Shown: positions 23,279 through 32,123 of the stretch, in pieces
Numbering within the stretch: position 1 is the first letter of the stretch
Layout of the letters: every line of letters begins with the position of its first letter
Assembly (NCBI RefSeq): GCF_019679455.1
Contig: NZ_JAIEZQ010000002.1
Location: 1,240,001 to 1,304,000, forward strand
Direction: 5' to 3'
Origin: Nocardioides jiangsuensis
Lineage (GTDB): Bacteria; Actinomycetota; Actinomycetes; Propionibacteriales; Nocardioidaceae
Length of the DNA: 64,000 nt
Program-made: the position numbers and the translations under genes
The notes under the pieces: model-generated
Seen by the model: only the letters and a program-made list of their open reading frames with translations
What the model was told of the DNA's origin: nothing
Database searches by the model: none

Positions 23279-26200
23279 GTGGTCGACCTGTCGTTGCTGC
23301 TCACCGAGGAGGACCTGCGCCGCAGGTTCGGCTCTGGGACCCTCGAGCGCGCCGTCGACTACGTACGCCGCGGCAACGTCCTCGCCTGCAGCCACCAGAT
23401 CGACCCCGACGGTGACCTCGACCTGCGCGGGAGCGTCGAGGGGTCGGCCGGCGTGGTCTACACCGTCCACGTCAGCGCCGGCCTCAGCGGCGACGGCGTG
23501 TGGGTCTACGGCCGGTGCAGCTGCCCGGTGGGAGAGGGCTGCAAGCACGCGGTCGCCCTCCTGCTGACCGTGCGCGCGCAGCAGGAGCGGGAGAACGCCG
23601 CCCGCGGCCCCGAGGCGGGCAGGCGCTGGGAGCGGCAGCTCAGCTCGGTGCTCGACGAGCTCGACGACACGCACCGCACGGCCTCGGCCGCCAAGCCGCT
23701 CGGCCTCCAGGTCGAGGTGAACCAGCGGACGTCTGCGGCCGGCTACCGGGCCTGGGCAGAACCGGCGACGGCACGGCGCGGGACGCTGCGGATCCGCCCG
23801 CTGCAGCGCGGCGCCCGCGACAACTGGGTCCGCTCCGGCGTCTCCTGGCAGCAGGTCCCGCACCTCGACCCGCGCCGCGGCTACGACCCCGACCAGGTGG
23901 CCGCGCTCAGCGAGCTGCTCGCCGCGCACCGCGCCGCCTCCCGGCAGACCTACTTCGGCTCCGAGACGCACCTGGGACTGGGCGGCTTCGGCGGGTCGTT
24001 GTGGAGCATGCTCCGGCGCTGCGAAGAGGCCGGCATCGCGCTCGTGCCGGGCGCCGCGCTCGAGGGCGTCGAGGTGCTCACCGACCCGGTAACGCTGCGG
24101 CTCGACGTCAACGCCGCCCCCGCCCGCGACGCCCACCTGCGCCTCGGGGTGTCGGCGGGTCAGGAGTGGTACGGCGCCGAGCAGCTCGACGTGCTCGGGG
24201 AGGCCGGGCACGGCGTGGCCCTGTGGCTGCCGGGGGCCGAGCCGCAGACCTGGTCGGTGACGCTGGCCCCGCTCACCCGTCCGGCCGGGCCCGAGGTCCG
24301 GCGCCTGCTCGCCGCGGGGTCGGACCTCGTGGTCCCCGCGGGTGACCGCGACGACCTGGTCGCGGAGTACCTCCCGCGCCTGCAGCGCCACGTGCCGGTC
24401 ATCTCCTCCGACGGGTCGGTCGCGGTGCCCGAGACGGCGCCGCCCCGGCTCGCGCTCACCGTCACCTGGGTCGCGGTCGACGAGGTGACCCTGGCGTGGT
24501 CGTGGCGCTACCGGGTCGGCGACGACGACCGCGTCTACGCCCTCGACGAAACCCGCGGGCTGCGCGGAGTACGGCGCCCGGAGGAGGAGGCCGCGCTGCT
24601 GGCCGCGCTGGAGCTGGACGACGACGCGGCGTACCGGCTCTGCCACGGCCACCGTCGTGAGGGCGGACTGGTCGCGCGGCAGACGCTCACCCACGGCGCG
24701 GCGATCGCCTTCGCCGACGACGTGCTGCCCGGTCTGGAGAAGGCCGGCCAGGTCGAGCTCGAGGAGGTCGGCGGCCGGCCCGACTACCGCGCCGCCACCG
24801 GCGCCCCGGTCATCCGCTTCGCCACCGCCGAGGACGGCTCGGACGACGGCTCCGCCGACGACGCGCGCACGGACTGGCTCGACCTGGAGGTCGTGATCAG
24901 CGTCGACGGGCAGTTCCTGGCGCTCGCCCACCTGCTCGAGGCGCTCACCCGCGGCCAGGACCGGGTGGTGATGCGCAACGGCGTGCACATCGCGGTCGAC
25001 CGGCCCGAGTTCGCCCACCTCGCCGAGCTGGTCGGCGCCGCCGGCGAGCTGCACGAGCAGCCTCGTGACGGCGTCCGCGTCGCCCACCACGACCTCGGGC
25101 TGTGGGACGAGCTCGCCGAGGTCGGCATCGTCGACGCGCAGGCCGCGCAGTGGGTGCGCGCGGCCCGGGCGCTGCGCGGCGGGCAGGAGCTTCCGGCCGT
25201 GGACCCGGTCGGGGTGGAGGCCGAGCTGCGGCACTACCAGCTCGAGGGTTTCCGCTGGCTCGCGTTCCTGTGGCAGGCCGGGCTCGGCGGGATCCTCGCC
25301 GACGACATGGGGCTCGGCAAGACCCTGCAGACCCTGGCGCTCGTCGCCCACGCCCGCGCGTCCGGGTCGGGCCCGTTCGTGGTCGTCGCGCCCACCAGCG
25401 TGGTCTCCACCTGGGCCCACGAGGCCGCGCAGTTCACCCCCGGCCTGGTCGTCCGTGCGGTCACCGAGTCGCACGCCCGGCGGGGCACGTCGGTCGCCGA
25501 GCTGGCCGAGGGCGCCGACGTGGTGATCACCTCCTACACGCTCTTCCGGCTCGAGGCCGACGACTACGTCGCGCGCGACTGGGGCGGCCTGGTCCTCGAC
25601 GAGGCGCAGACGGTGAAGAACCACCAGGGCAAGACCTACCAGGCCGTGCGCCGCCTCGACGTCCCGTTCCGCCTCGCGCTGACCGGCACCCCGATGGAGA
25701 ACCGGCTGATGGAGCTGTGGTCGCTGCTGTCGATCGTCGCGCCCGGGCTCTACCCGTGGCCGCAGCGGTTCGTCGAGCAGGTGGCGAACCCGGTCGAGCG
25801 GCTCGGCGACACCGCCGTCCTCGAACGCTTCCGCAAGCGGATCCGGCCGTTCCTGCTGCGGCGTACCAAGGACCTCGTCGCCGCCGACCTGCCGCCCAAG
25901 CAGGAGCAGCTCCTCGAGGTCGTGCTCACGCCCCGGCACCGCAAGATCTACGAGACCCACCTGCAGCGCGAGCGGCAGACCGTGCTCGGCCTGGTCGAGG
26001 ACTTCGACAAGCACCGGATCGCGATCTTCCGGTCGCTCACCAGGCTGCGCCAGCTCAGCCTCGACGCCGCCTTGGTCGACCCGGAGCACGACGGGATCGG
26101 GTCGGCGAAGGTCGACGTGCTCGCCGACCACCTCCTCGAGCTCGCCGCCGAGGGGCACCGCGCGCTGGTGTTCAGCCAGTTCACGTCGTTCCTCGCGCGG

Positions 26201-26608
26201 GTGCGCGCCCGGCTCGACCGGGAGGGGATCGCGTCGGCCTACCTCGACGGCAGCACCCGCAAGCGCGGTGAGGTCGTGGACGGCTTCAGGCAGGGCGACG
26301 CCTCGGTGTTCCTGATCAGCCTCAAAGCCGGGGGAGTCGGGCTGACGCTGACCGAGGCCGACTACGTCTTCGTGCTCGACCCGTGGTGGAACCCGGCGGT
26401 CGAGGCGCAGGCCGTGGACCGCGCGCACCGGATCGGGCAGCGGCACCCGGTGATGGTCTACCGCCTCGTCGCGGTGGACACCATCGAGGAGAAGGTGATG
26501 GAGATGAAGGCGCGCAAGGCCGCGCTCTTCGCGAAGGTCGTGGACGGCGACGGCTCCGCCTCCACGCCCATCGGCGCGGACGACGTACGCGCGCTCTTCG
26601 ACGACTGA
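23279..26608 (+). CDS. SWIM-zinc-finger SNF2-family helicase/ATPase
   Basis: 1109 residues from GTG. A SWIM zinc finger (CSCPVGEGCKH, residues ~80-90) precedes a long bacterial SNF2-associated region. The SNF2 motor follows: Walker A ADDMGLGKTLQT (~673-684), motif II LDEAQTVKN (~772), motif III TGTPMENRLMELW, and the C-terminal RecA lobe (VFSQFTSFLARVR, ISLKAGGVGLTLTEADYVF, AVDRAHRIGQ). It probably translocates on double-stranded DNA during repair or transcription recovery. No methylase or nuclease gene is adjacent, so I do not call it part of a restriction or DISARM-like system. Monocistronic. Confidence 0.93.
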   Translation: MVDLSLLLTEEDLRRRFGSGTLERAVDYVRRGNVLACSHQIDPDGDLDLRGSVEGSAGVVYTVHVSAGLSGDGVWVYGRCSCPVGEGCKHAVALLLTVRAQQERENAARGPEAGRRWERQLSSVLDELDDTHRTASAAKPLGLQVEVNQRTSAAGYRAWAEPATARRGTLRIRPLQRGARDNWVRSGVSWQQVPHLDPRRGYDPDQVAALSELLAAHRAASRQTYFGSETHLGLGGFGGSLWSMLRRCEEAGIALVPGAALEGVEVLTDPVTLRLDVNAAPARDAHLRLGVSAGQEWYGAEQLDVLGEAGHGVALWLPGAEPQTWSVTLAPLTRPAGPEVRRLLAAGSDLVVPAGDRDDLVAEYLPRLQRHVPVISSDGSVAVPETAPPRLALTVTWVAVDEVTLAWSWRYRVGDDDRVYALDETRGLRGVRRPEEEAALLAALELDDDAAYRLCHGHRREGGLVARQTLTHGAAIAFADDVLPGLEKAGQVELEEVGGRPDYRAATGAPVIRFATAEDGSDDGSADDARTDWLDLEVVISVDGQFLALAHLLEALTRGQDRVVMRNGVHIAVDRPEFAHLAELVGAAGELHEQPRDGVRVAHHDLGLWDELAEVGIVDAQAAQWVRAARALRGGQELPAVDPVGVEAELRHYQLEGFRWLAFLWQAGLGGILADDMGLGKTLQTLALVAHARASGSGPFVVVAPTSVVSTWAHEAAQFTPGLVVRAVTESHARRGTSVAELAEGADVVITSYTLFRLEADDYVARDWGGLVLDEAQTVKNHQGKTYQAVRRLDVPFRLALTGTPMENRLMELWSLLSIVAPGLYPWPQRFVEQVANPVERLGDTAVLERFRKRIRPFLLRRTKDLVAADLPPKQEQLLEVVLTPRHRKIYETHLQRERQTVLGLVEDFDKHRIAIFRSLTRLRQLSLDAALVDPEHDGIGSAKVDVLADHLLELAAEGHRALVFSQFTSFLARVRARLDREGIASAYLDGSTRKRGEVVDGFRQGDASVFLISLKAGGVGLTLTEADYVFVLDPWWNPAVEAQAVDRAHRIGQRHPVMVYRLVAVDTIEEKVMEMKARKAALFAKVVDGDGSASTPIGADDVRALFDD

Positions 26609-26629
26609 GCCGGGAGCGGGGGTCGCAGG

Positions 26630-27169
26630 TCAGCCGTGGGAGTGGCCGGCACCGGCGTGCTCGTGCGCGGGTGCCTGCATCGCCTGGAACAGGTGGTGGC
26701 AGTACACCTGGAAGCCGAGCATCGCCTCGACGTACCCGCGGGCGTCCGTCACGGACCGCTCGCGGTCGGCCGCCAGCCGGCGGACCTCCGCGAGCCGTCG
26801 TGCCAGCTCGTCGTGCAGCACCGTGGTGAGGAGCTCCGCCACCTCGTCCGGCGACCCGGTCTCCACGGCGCGCTCGGCCAGGGGGATCACGGGGCCGAAG
26901 CCCAGCCCGGCCGGCTTGAGCCCGGTGTACGGCGCGCCCTCACCCTCCCGGTGCACCCGCACCACGGTCTCGAAGAACAGCCGGTCGGCTACCTCGCGCG
27001 CGTCGTCGCCGAGCCGGCGTACCGGCAGGGTGGTCTCGAACACGGCGCGCACCTCGGCCTCACCGTCCTCCGGCACGTAGGGGAGGACGAGGTCGATGTC
27101 GCCGGCAGCCAGGGCCAGGCGGGCCGCGGTCACCACCGGGCCGTCGAGCGAGTCGCAGTGCGGGGGCAT
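26630..27169 (-). CDS. DUF6448 family protein
   Basis: 179 residues, ATG with a GGAGGGGAGA ribosome site. It begins MPPHCDSLDGPVVTAARLAL, the characteristic opening of DUF6448, and continues with IDLVLPYVPEDGEAEVRAVF. The C-terminus is His-rich (HEHAGAGHSHG) and may bind metal. No signal peptide. Function unknown. It is convergent with the helicase gene and downstream of the acyltransferase gene on the same strand with a 140-bp gap, so probably separately expressed. Confidence 0.8.
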   Translation of the reverse strand: MPPHCDSLDGPVVTAARLALAAGDIDLVLPYVPEDGEAEVRAVFETTLPVRRLGDDAREVADRLFFETVVRVHREGEGAPYTGLKPAGLGFGPVIPLAERAVETGSPDEVAELLTTVLHDELARRLAEVRRLAADRERSVTDARGYVEAMLGFQVYCHHLFQAMQAPAHEHAGAGHSHG

Positions 27170-27309
27170 GGGAGTCTCCCCTCCGGGACGGCCGTCCGAG
27201 ACGGTCCTGTGGAGCAGCAGGGCCGTCTCCGACGCTACGGGCGTGGCCGCCACGCCCGGGAGGGTCCAAGGTCCCGCGCCCGATCCCACCCGGGCGTCGT
27301 CCGGGTGGC

Positions 27310-28722
27310 TCACGCGATACCGGTCGCCTTCTCCAGCGCCGCGAGCTCGTCGTCGAGGTGGGTGAGCAGGCGCTGGAGGTGCGGCACGGTACGGCGGCAG
27401 CCGGTCAGCCCGAACCCCATGTGCCCGTCGTAGCTGGTGCAGGTGATGTTGAGCGCCATACCGTGGATCGGGATCGACAGCGGGTACATCCCGTCCAGCC
27501 GGGCGCCGTTGAAGTAGTGCGGGGTTCGCGGCCCGGGCACGTTGGAGATGATCAGGTTGAACGGCGGCCTGGTGATGCCGTGCAGGCGCAGCATCGGGGC
27601 GAGCACGGCCGGCGCCATCCCGAGCGCGCTCATCGCGAGGATCTGAGCGGGTGTCATCGTGCCCAGCGCCTCCTTGCCCGACCGCATCGAGCGGTGGATG
27701 CTGTCCAGCCGGTCGCCCGGGTCCTCGAGGTCGGTGGCGAGGTTGACCATCACCGCGCCCACGGCGTTCCCGCCCGAGGCCGAGGCGGTGTGCGCCTCCC
27801 GGGCCTTGAGCCCGACCGGGACCATCGCGACCAGGGGCGCGTCGGGCAGCGCACCGAGCTCGACCAGGTAGGCGCGCATGGCGCCGCTGCACATGGCGAG
27901 CACGACGTCGTTGAGCGTGGCCCCCGTGGCCGCACCGACCGCGCGCATCCGCTCGATCTCCCAGTCCTGGGCCGCGAAGCGGCGGGAGCCGGTGATCGGC
28001 TTGTTGAGGATGGTCCGCGGGGCGTACAGCGACAGCGCCGACGCCTCGTTGCGCAGGCCGCGCGACAGGGTGCGGACCAGCGCGGCGGGCAGGCCCGCGG
28101 CCTCGGTGGCCAGGCCGAGCGCCGAGCCGAGCGCGCTCGCCGGGAGGTCGAGCAGCGCCGGTGCCGGGTCATCGCTCCCGCGCATGCTCGCCCGGGTCCG
28201 TTCCGGGCGCCGGCCCCACGGCGGCGGCATGTCCCGCTGCGCCGGGTCGGTGGAGAGCACGCTCTGCAGCAGCCGCATCGACGACACCCCGTCCACGAGC
28301 GCGTGGTGCATCTTCGTGTAGACCGCGATCCGGCCGTCCTCGAGCCCCTCGATGACGTGGGTCTCCCACAGCGGCCGCTCGAGCGCGAGCCGGGTGCCGT
28401 GCAGCCGGGAGCACAGGGCGAGCAGCTCCCTGATCCGCCCCGGCTGGGGGAGCGCGCTGTGCCGGACGTGGTACTCGATGTCGAACTGGTCGTCCTCGGT
28501 CCACACCCACTGCCCGCCGGTCGACAGCGAGCGGTGCGGCCGCTTGAGGAACAGCGGTGCCACCTCGTCCGCGCCGAGCGAGCGGGTGAACATGTCGCGG
28601 ACGTAGTCCGGTCCGGCGTTCCCAGGCGGGTCGAACAGCTGCAGCCCGCCGACGTGCATCGGCTGGTTCCGGTTCTCGGCGAAGAGGAACCCGCTCGAGG
28701 TCGGGTCCAGCGGTACGGCCAT
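27310..28722 (-). CDS. Wax ester synthase / diacylglycerol O-acyltransferase (WS/DGAT)
   Basis: 470 residues, the usual length. The catalytic HHxxxDG motif is KMHHALVDGVSS (His139-His140, Asp144-Gly145). The N-terminal PLDPTSSGFLFAEN and the C-terminal NLIISNVPGPR and PIHGMALNITCTSYDGHMGF are further family blocks. It esterifies fatty acyl-CoA with diacylglycerol or long-chain alcohols to make storage triacylglycerol or wax ester at the membrane/lipid droplet. Monocistronic; the 123-bp gap upstream (28723-28845) shows no other gene. Confidence 0.93.
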   Translation of the reverse strand: MAVPLDPTSSGFLFAENRNQPMHVGGLQLFDPPGNAGPDYVRDMFTRSLGADEVAPLFLKRPHRSLSTGGQWVWTEDDQFDIEYHVRHSALPQPGRIRELLALCSRLHGTRLALERPLWETHVIEGLEDGRIAVYTKMHHALVDGVSSMRLLQSVLSTDPAQRDMPPPWGRRPERTRASMRGSDDPAPALLDLPASALGSALGLATEAAGLPAALVRTLSRGLRNEASALSLYAPRTILNKPITGSRRFAAQDWEIERMRAVGAATGATLNDVVLAMCSGAMRAYLVELGALPDAPLVAMVPVGLKAREAHTASASGGNAVGAVMVNLATDLEDPGDRLDSIHRSMRSGKEALGTMTPAQILAMSALGMAPAVLAPMLRLHGITRPPFNLIISNVPGPRTPHYFNGARLDGMYPLSIPIHGMALNITCTSYDGHMGFGLTGCRRTVPHLQRLLTHLDDELAALEKATGIA

Positions 28723-28845
28723 GGGTCCCCCTGGTGCGTCGACGGAGAACGACGGCTACGTGACCGTCGTCTCCGGCCTGGTCACAGGGTGCCCGGTTCG
28801 CCGCCACCTAACCAAGAGGGGACAAAGCGGCCGAGGCTCACCGGG

Positions 28846-30360
28846 TCACCTGCCCGCGTCGGTGCTGCGCATGACCAGGACGTCGCCGTGGCCGCCGTAC
28901 CCCATCACCTTCTCGGCGAACTGGGTGCCGTCGAAGGTGACCAGCAGGTAGCCGCCGCCCCGGTCCTCGGGAAGCGGGACCAGCTGCGGGTGCGGGATGT
29001 TCGTCTCGTACGGCGCGTCCAGCGTGCCGGCCGGGCGCATCCGGAGGTCGTAGACCGGGTAGCGGCGGTCGTCGCCGTCGCTGGCCAGGAACCACCACCG
29101 GTCCTCGACCCGGGCGATGATCGGGCCCTCGCACTGGTGCAGGTCCGTCGCGGCGCCGACGAGCTCGAGGCCGTCCAGCCAGTCGGCCCCGGCGGGCGCG
29201 GCCGCGAGTGCAGGGTGGAAGTCGAACGGGTCCTGGGACGGGCTCTCGACGAACCCGATGTGCCAGCGGCCGTCGATCCTCGTCATCCCGGGGTCCCAGG
29301 AGCTCACCCGCGTCGGCAGCGGGGTGGGCGTGGTCTCGAGGACGTGCACGCCGCTGAGCACGTCGTCGGTGGTGACCACGTGCCGCACGTGGACGCCGTC
29401 GAAGGCGAAGTCGCCCCACGAGCTGGTGGCCACCAGCCAGCGGTCGTTCTCGTCGTCGCGGACGATCTGGCCGGCGTGGTCGCCGAGGAGCAGCCCGTCG
29501 CGGCGGGAGTACAGCTGGGCCACCTGCTCGAGACGGGTCGGTGCGGCGAGGTCGAGGGTGAACACGCCCCAGTGCGCCTGCTGGAAGAACCCGAGGCCGG
29601 CGCACGTGGCGGTGAAGTAGGCCTTGCCGTCACGCAGGTACGGCGTCCCGTCGCTGTGCTGCACCAGGTGCTGGTCGCGGATCCCGGTCATCCCGAACAG
29701 GCCCGCGCGTACGCCGGCCAGCTCGGCCGAGCCCGCCGACCCGTGCGCGCCCCAGGCGTAGCGGTGGGCCCGGAGCGTCTCGGGGACCCGCATGTCCACG
29801 TGCTTGGACACCTTCTCGCGCCGGCTCAGCAGCGGCTGCCACCCGTCGCCGGTGTCGGCGAGCACGGTCACCCGGTTCTCGCAGAGGGCGAACGCGAAGC
29901 GGAACGAGGCGGGGAGCCGCGCCTTCTTCCGGGCCACCGTGGTGGTCCGGCCGCCGCGCCGGACCTCGATGGAGGCCCGCTGGGACGCCGGGTCGTAGAC
30001 GGCGAGCAGGTGCTCGTCGCCGGACGTCGCCAGGCCCGCGCAGACCGGCCCCGTCAGGGCGTCCACGTCGACCTCGACGGCGGCGAACGGCGCCGCGGGC
30101 GTGTGGTCGCTGACCGCGAGCCCCTCGACGGCGCCGGCCCCGGACCTCACGGCGGTGAACGCCGGGGCGACGAGCTCGAACGGCCGGTAGCGGGACTCGA
30201 TCTTGAAGCTGAGGTCGAAGATGGCTGACTCCTGGGACGGGTTCGGGTGGGACGGGTCGCTGTGGTCGGGAGAACCCCAGCAGCCGGTCACGGTAGCGGC
30301 GGTGACCGCACCCGCCGCGCACAGCACCGACCGACGGCTGAGGAACAGGGGCCGGCTCAC
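28846..30360 (-). CDS. Secreted glycoside-hydrolase-like lipoprotein of the arabinoside operon
   Basis: 504 residues, GTG overlapping the permease stop by 4 bp. The N-terminus has a twin-arginine signal (LSRRSVLCAAG) ending in a lipobox (TVTGC), so it is exported folded and lipid-anchored. A ~200-residue concanavalin-like beta region is followed by a beta-propeller-like half with repeated Trp/Asp strands (SSWDPGMTRIDGRWHIGFVE, CEGPIIARVEDRWWFLASDG), as in GH43/GH117-type folds. Its place at the end of the arabinofuranosidase/ABC operon supports action on arabinose-containing glycans. The exact family is uncertain. Confidence 0.72.
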   Translation of the reverse strand: MSRPLFLSRRSVLCAAGAVTAATVTGCWGSPDHSDPSHPNPSQESAIFDLSFKIESRYRPFELVAPAFTAVRSGAGAVEGLAVSDHTPAAPFAAVEVDVDALTGPVCAGLATSGDEHLLAVYDPASQRASIEVRRGGRTTTVARKKARLPASFRFAFALCENRVTVLADTGDGWQPLLSRREKVSKHVDMRVPETLRAHRYAWGAHGSAGSAELAGVRAGLFGMTGIRDQHLVQHSDGTPYLRDGKAYFTATCAGLGFFQQAHWGVFTLDLAAPTRLEQVAQLYSRRDGLLLGDHAGQIVRDDENDRWLVATSSWGDFAFDGVHVRHVVTTDDVLSGVHVLETTPTPLPTRVSSWDPGMTRIDGRWHIGFVESPSQDPFDFHPALAAAPAGADWLDGLELVGAATDLHQCEGPIIARVEDRWWFLASDGDDRRYPVYDLRMRPAGTLDAPYETNIPHPQLVPLPEDRGGGYLLVTFDGTQFAEKVMGYGGHGDVLVMRSTDAGR

Positions 30361-31169
30361 CCCTTGAGGCCCGAGCGCGAGACTCCCTCGATGACGAAGC
30401 GCTGCGCGAAGGCGTAGAGGATCAGGACCGGGACGCTCGCGATGACCGCGCCGGCCATCAGCAGGTCGTAGCGCACGTTGTTCGCGGACTGCAGCGTGCT
30501 GAGCCCGGCCTGGAGGGTCTGCATCTCCGGGCTGAACAGCACGTAGACCGGCCAGAGGAAGTCGTTCCAGTTGGTGAGGAACGCCAGCAGGGCCAGCGTC
30601 GCGAGGGCGGGCCGGGACAACGGCAGGACCACCTTGGCGAACACCTGCCAGGTGTTCGCGCCGTCGAGGTAGGCGGACTCCTCGAGCTCCTTGGGCAGCC
30701 CGATGAAGAACTGGCGGAGGAAGAACACCCCGAACGCGTTGGCGGCGGTGGGCACGATCACCGCGGTCAGCGTGTCGAGCCAGAACAGCCGGCCGACGAT
30801 CTCGTAGTTGGGGATCACCAGGATCACCGGGGGCACGAACAGCGTGGCGACGATGAGCCCGAACACGACCTTGCGGCCCCGGAACTCCATCCGCGCCAGG
30901 GCGTAGGCCGCCAGGGCCGCGGTCGCCACGACGAGCACGGCGTTGGCCGTGGCGGCGAACATGGAGTTGAGGAACCAGCGGAACACCGGGGTGTCCGCGG
31001 CGGTGAGGATGTGCGCGTAGGCCTGGAGCGTCGGCTCCTCGGGGAACAGGGTCGGCGGCGTCCGCGAGGACTCCACACGTGTCTTGAACGAGGTGGAGAT
31101 CATGAACAGCAGCGGGCTGACGAACAGCAGGGTCAGCAGCCCGAGGGTGGCGTACCTCAGCGCTTTCAT
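30357..31169 (-). CDS. Carbohydrate ABC transporter permease (MalG/AraQ type)
   Basis: 270 residues with six predicted membrane helices. The EAA loop that contacts the ATPase is ELEESAYLDGANTWQVFAKV. It starts MKALRYATLG with ATG overlapping the stop of the first permease gene, and its stop overlaps the glycoside-hydrolase start. It imports an oligosaccharide, here probably arabinose or arabino-oligosaccharides judged by its neighbours. No ATPase gene is present in the locus; actinomycete sugar importers often share one (MsiK type). Confidence 0.92.
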   Translation of the reverse strand: MKALRYATLGLLTLLFVSPLLFMISTSFKTRVESSRTPPTLFPEEPTLQAYAHILTAADTPVFRWFLNSMFAATANAVLVVATAALAAYALARMEFRGRKVVFGLIVATLFVPPVILVIPNYEIVGRLFWLDTLTAVIVPTAANAFGVFFLRQFFIGLPKELEESAYLDGANTWQVFAKVVLPLSRPALATLALLAFLTNWNDFLWPVYVLFSPEMQTLQAGLSTLQSANNVRYDLLMAGAVIASVPVLILYAFAQRFVIEGVSRSGLKG

Positions 31170-32119
31170 GCCTTGCTCCCGTCGCGCTCGCGGAACAGCC
31201 AGAAGACGACGACCGAGGTGAGCATCAGCGCCAGCGTGAGGATCCAGCTGGCCGCGGCGGCGGAGCCCATCTGGAAGTTCTGCAGACCTGTCTCGGCGAT
31301 GTAGAAGATCGCGGTGCGCGTCTCCTGGCCGGGTTGGCCGTTGGTCATGATGAACGACTGGCCGAACATGTTCGCCGAGGCGATGATCGTCACCATCAGC
31401 ACGAACATCAGGACCGGCCGCAGCCCCGGCAGCGTGACGTGCCGGAACCGGGACCACGCACCCGCGCCGTCCACCTCGGCGGCCTCGTAGAGCTCGCGGG
31501 GCACGTCCTGGAGCCCGGCCAGGAAGATCACGGCGTTGAAGCCGAGCGTCCACCAGACGGTGACCCCGACCAGGGCCACCCAGGCCTCCGGCACCGAGCT
31601 CAGCCACGGGGTCGCGTCGGGCAGCCCGAGCGTGCCCATCACGTGGTTGACCAGGCCGATGTTGGCGTCGAGCAGGAACCGCCACAGCACGCCCACCACG
31701 GCGACACCGAGGACGTACGGCGCGAAGAAGATGCTGCGGAACAGGTTCCGTCCGGGGAAGCGCTGGTTCATCGCCAGCGCGACCCCCAGGGGCACCACGA
31801 TCAGCAGCGGGACGCTGAAGAGCGTGAAGATGCCCGTGGCCCGCATGGAGCCCCAGAACGGGTCGAACGACACCGACGAGGGATCGAGCAGCGCGGTGTA
31901 GTTCTCCAGCCCCACGAACGGCTTGCCGGGGAGCGTGAAGTCCCACGAGTGCAGGCTGATCCAGAGCCCGAACACGATCGGCAGCAGCACGAACACGCCG
32001 AACAGCACGAGGTAGGGCGCGAGGAACAGCCAGGCGATCGGCTGGTTCGTCCGCCGCTGCCGCGGCGGGGCGGCTGCGGCGCTCGGTGCTGTCGCCGTCG
32101 TCGCGGTGGTGGTGGCCAC
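31166..32119 (-). CDS. Carbohydrate ABC transporter permease (MalF/AraP type)
   Basis: 317 residues from GTG. An Ala/Thr-rich cytosolic N-terminus (first ~25 residues) is followed by six helices and the EAA loop ELYEAAEVDGAGAWSRFRHV. It pairs with the second permease, which it overlaps by 4 bp, and follows the binding-protein gene with a 4-bp gap. The PYLVLFGVFVLLPIVFGLWI helix is typical of the MalF branch. Confidence 0.92.
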   Translation of the reverse strand: MATTTATTATAPSAAAAPPRQRRTNQPIAWLFLAPYLVLFGVFVLLPIVFGLWISLHSWDFTLPGKPFVGLENYTALLDPSSVSFDPFWGSMRATGIFTLFSVPLLIVVPLGVALAMNQRFPGRNLFRSIFFAPYVLGVAVVGVLWRFLLDANIGLVNHVMGTLGLPDATPWLSSVPEAWVALVGVTVWWTLGFNAVIFLAGLQDVPRELYEAAEVDGAGAWSRFRHVTLPGLRPVLMFVLMVTIIASANMFGQSFIMTNGQPGQETRTAIFYIAETGLQNFQMGSAAAASWILTLALMLTSVVVFWLFRERDGSKA

Positions 32120-32123
32120 GACG

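Noticed and set aside
23162-26446. A very long uninterrupted minus-strand reading frame opposite the SNF2 helicase gene
   Set aside because: High G+C at third positions removes stop codons from the mirrored frame. The peptide is Arg/Asp/His/Val-rich with no domain, while the plus strand has clear SWIM and helicase motifs.
23279-26608. SNF2 helicase as part of a DISARM, restriction or other defence island
   Set aside because: No methylase, nuclease, DUF1998 or PLD gene is nearby; neighbours are alcohol metabolism and lipid genes.
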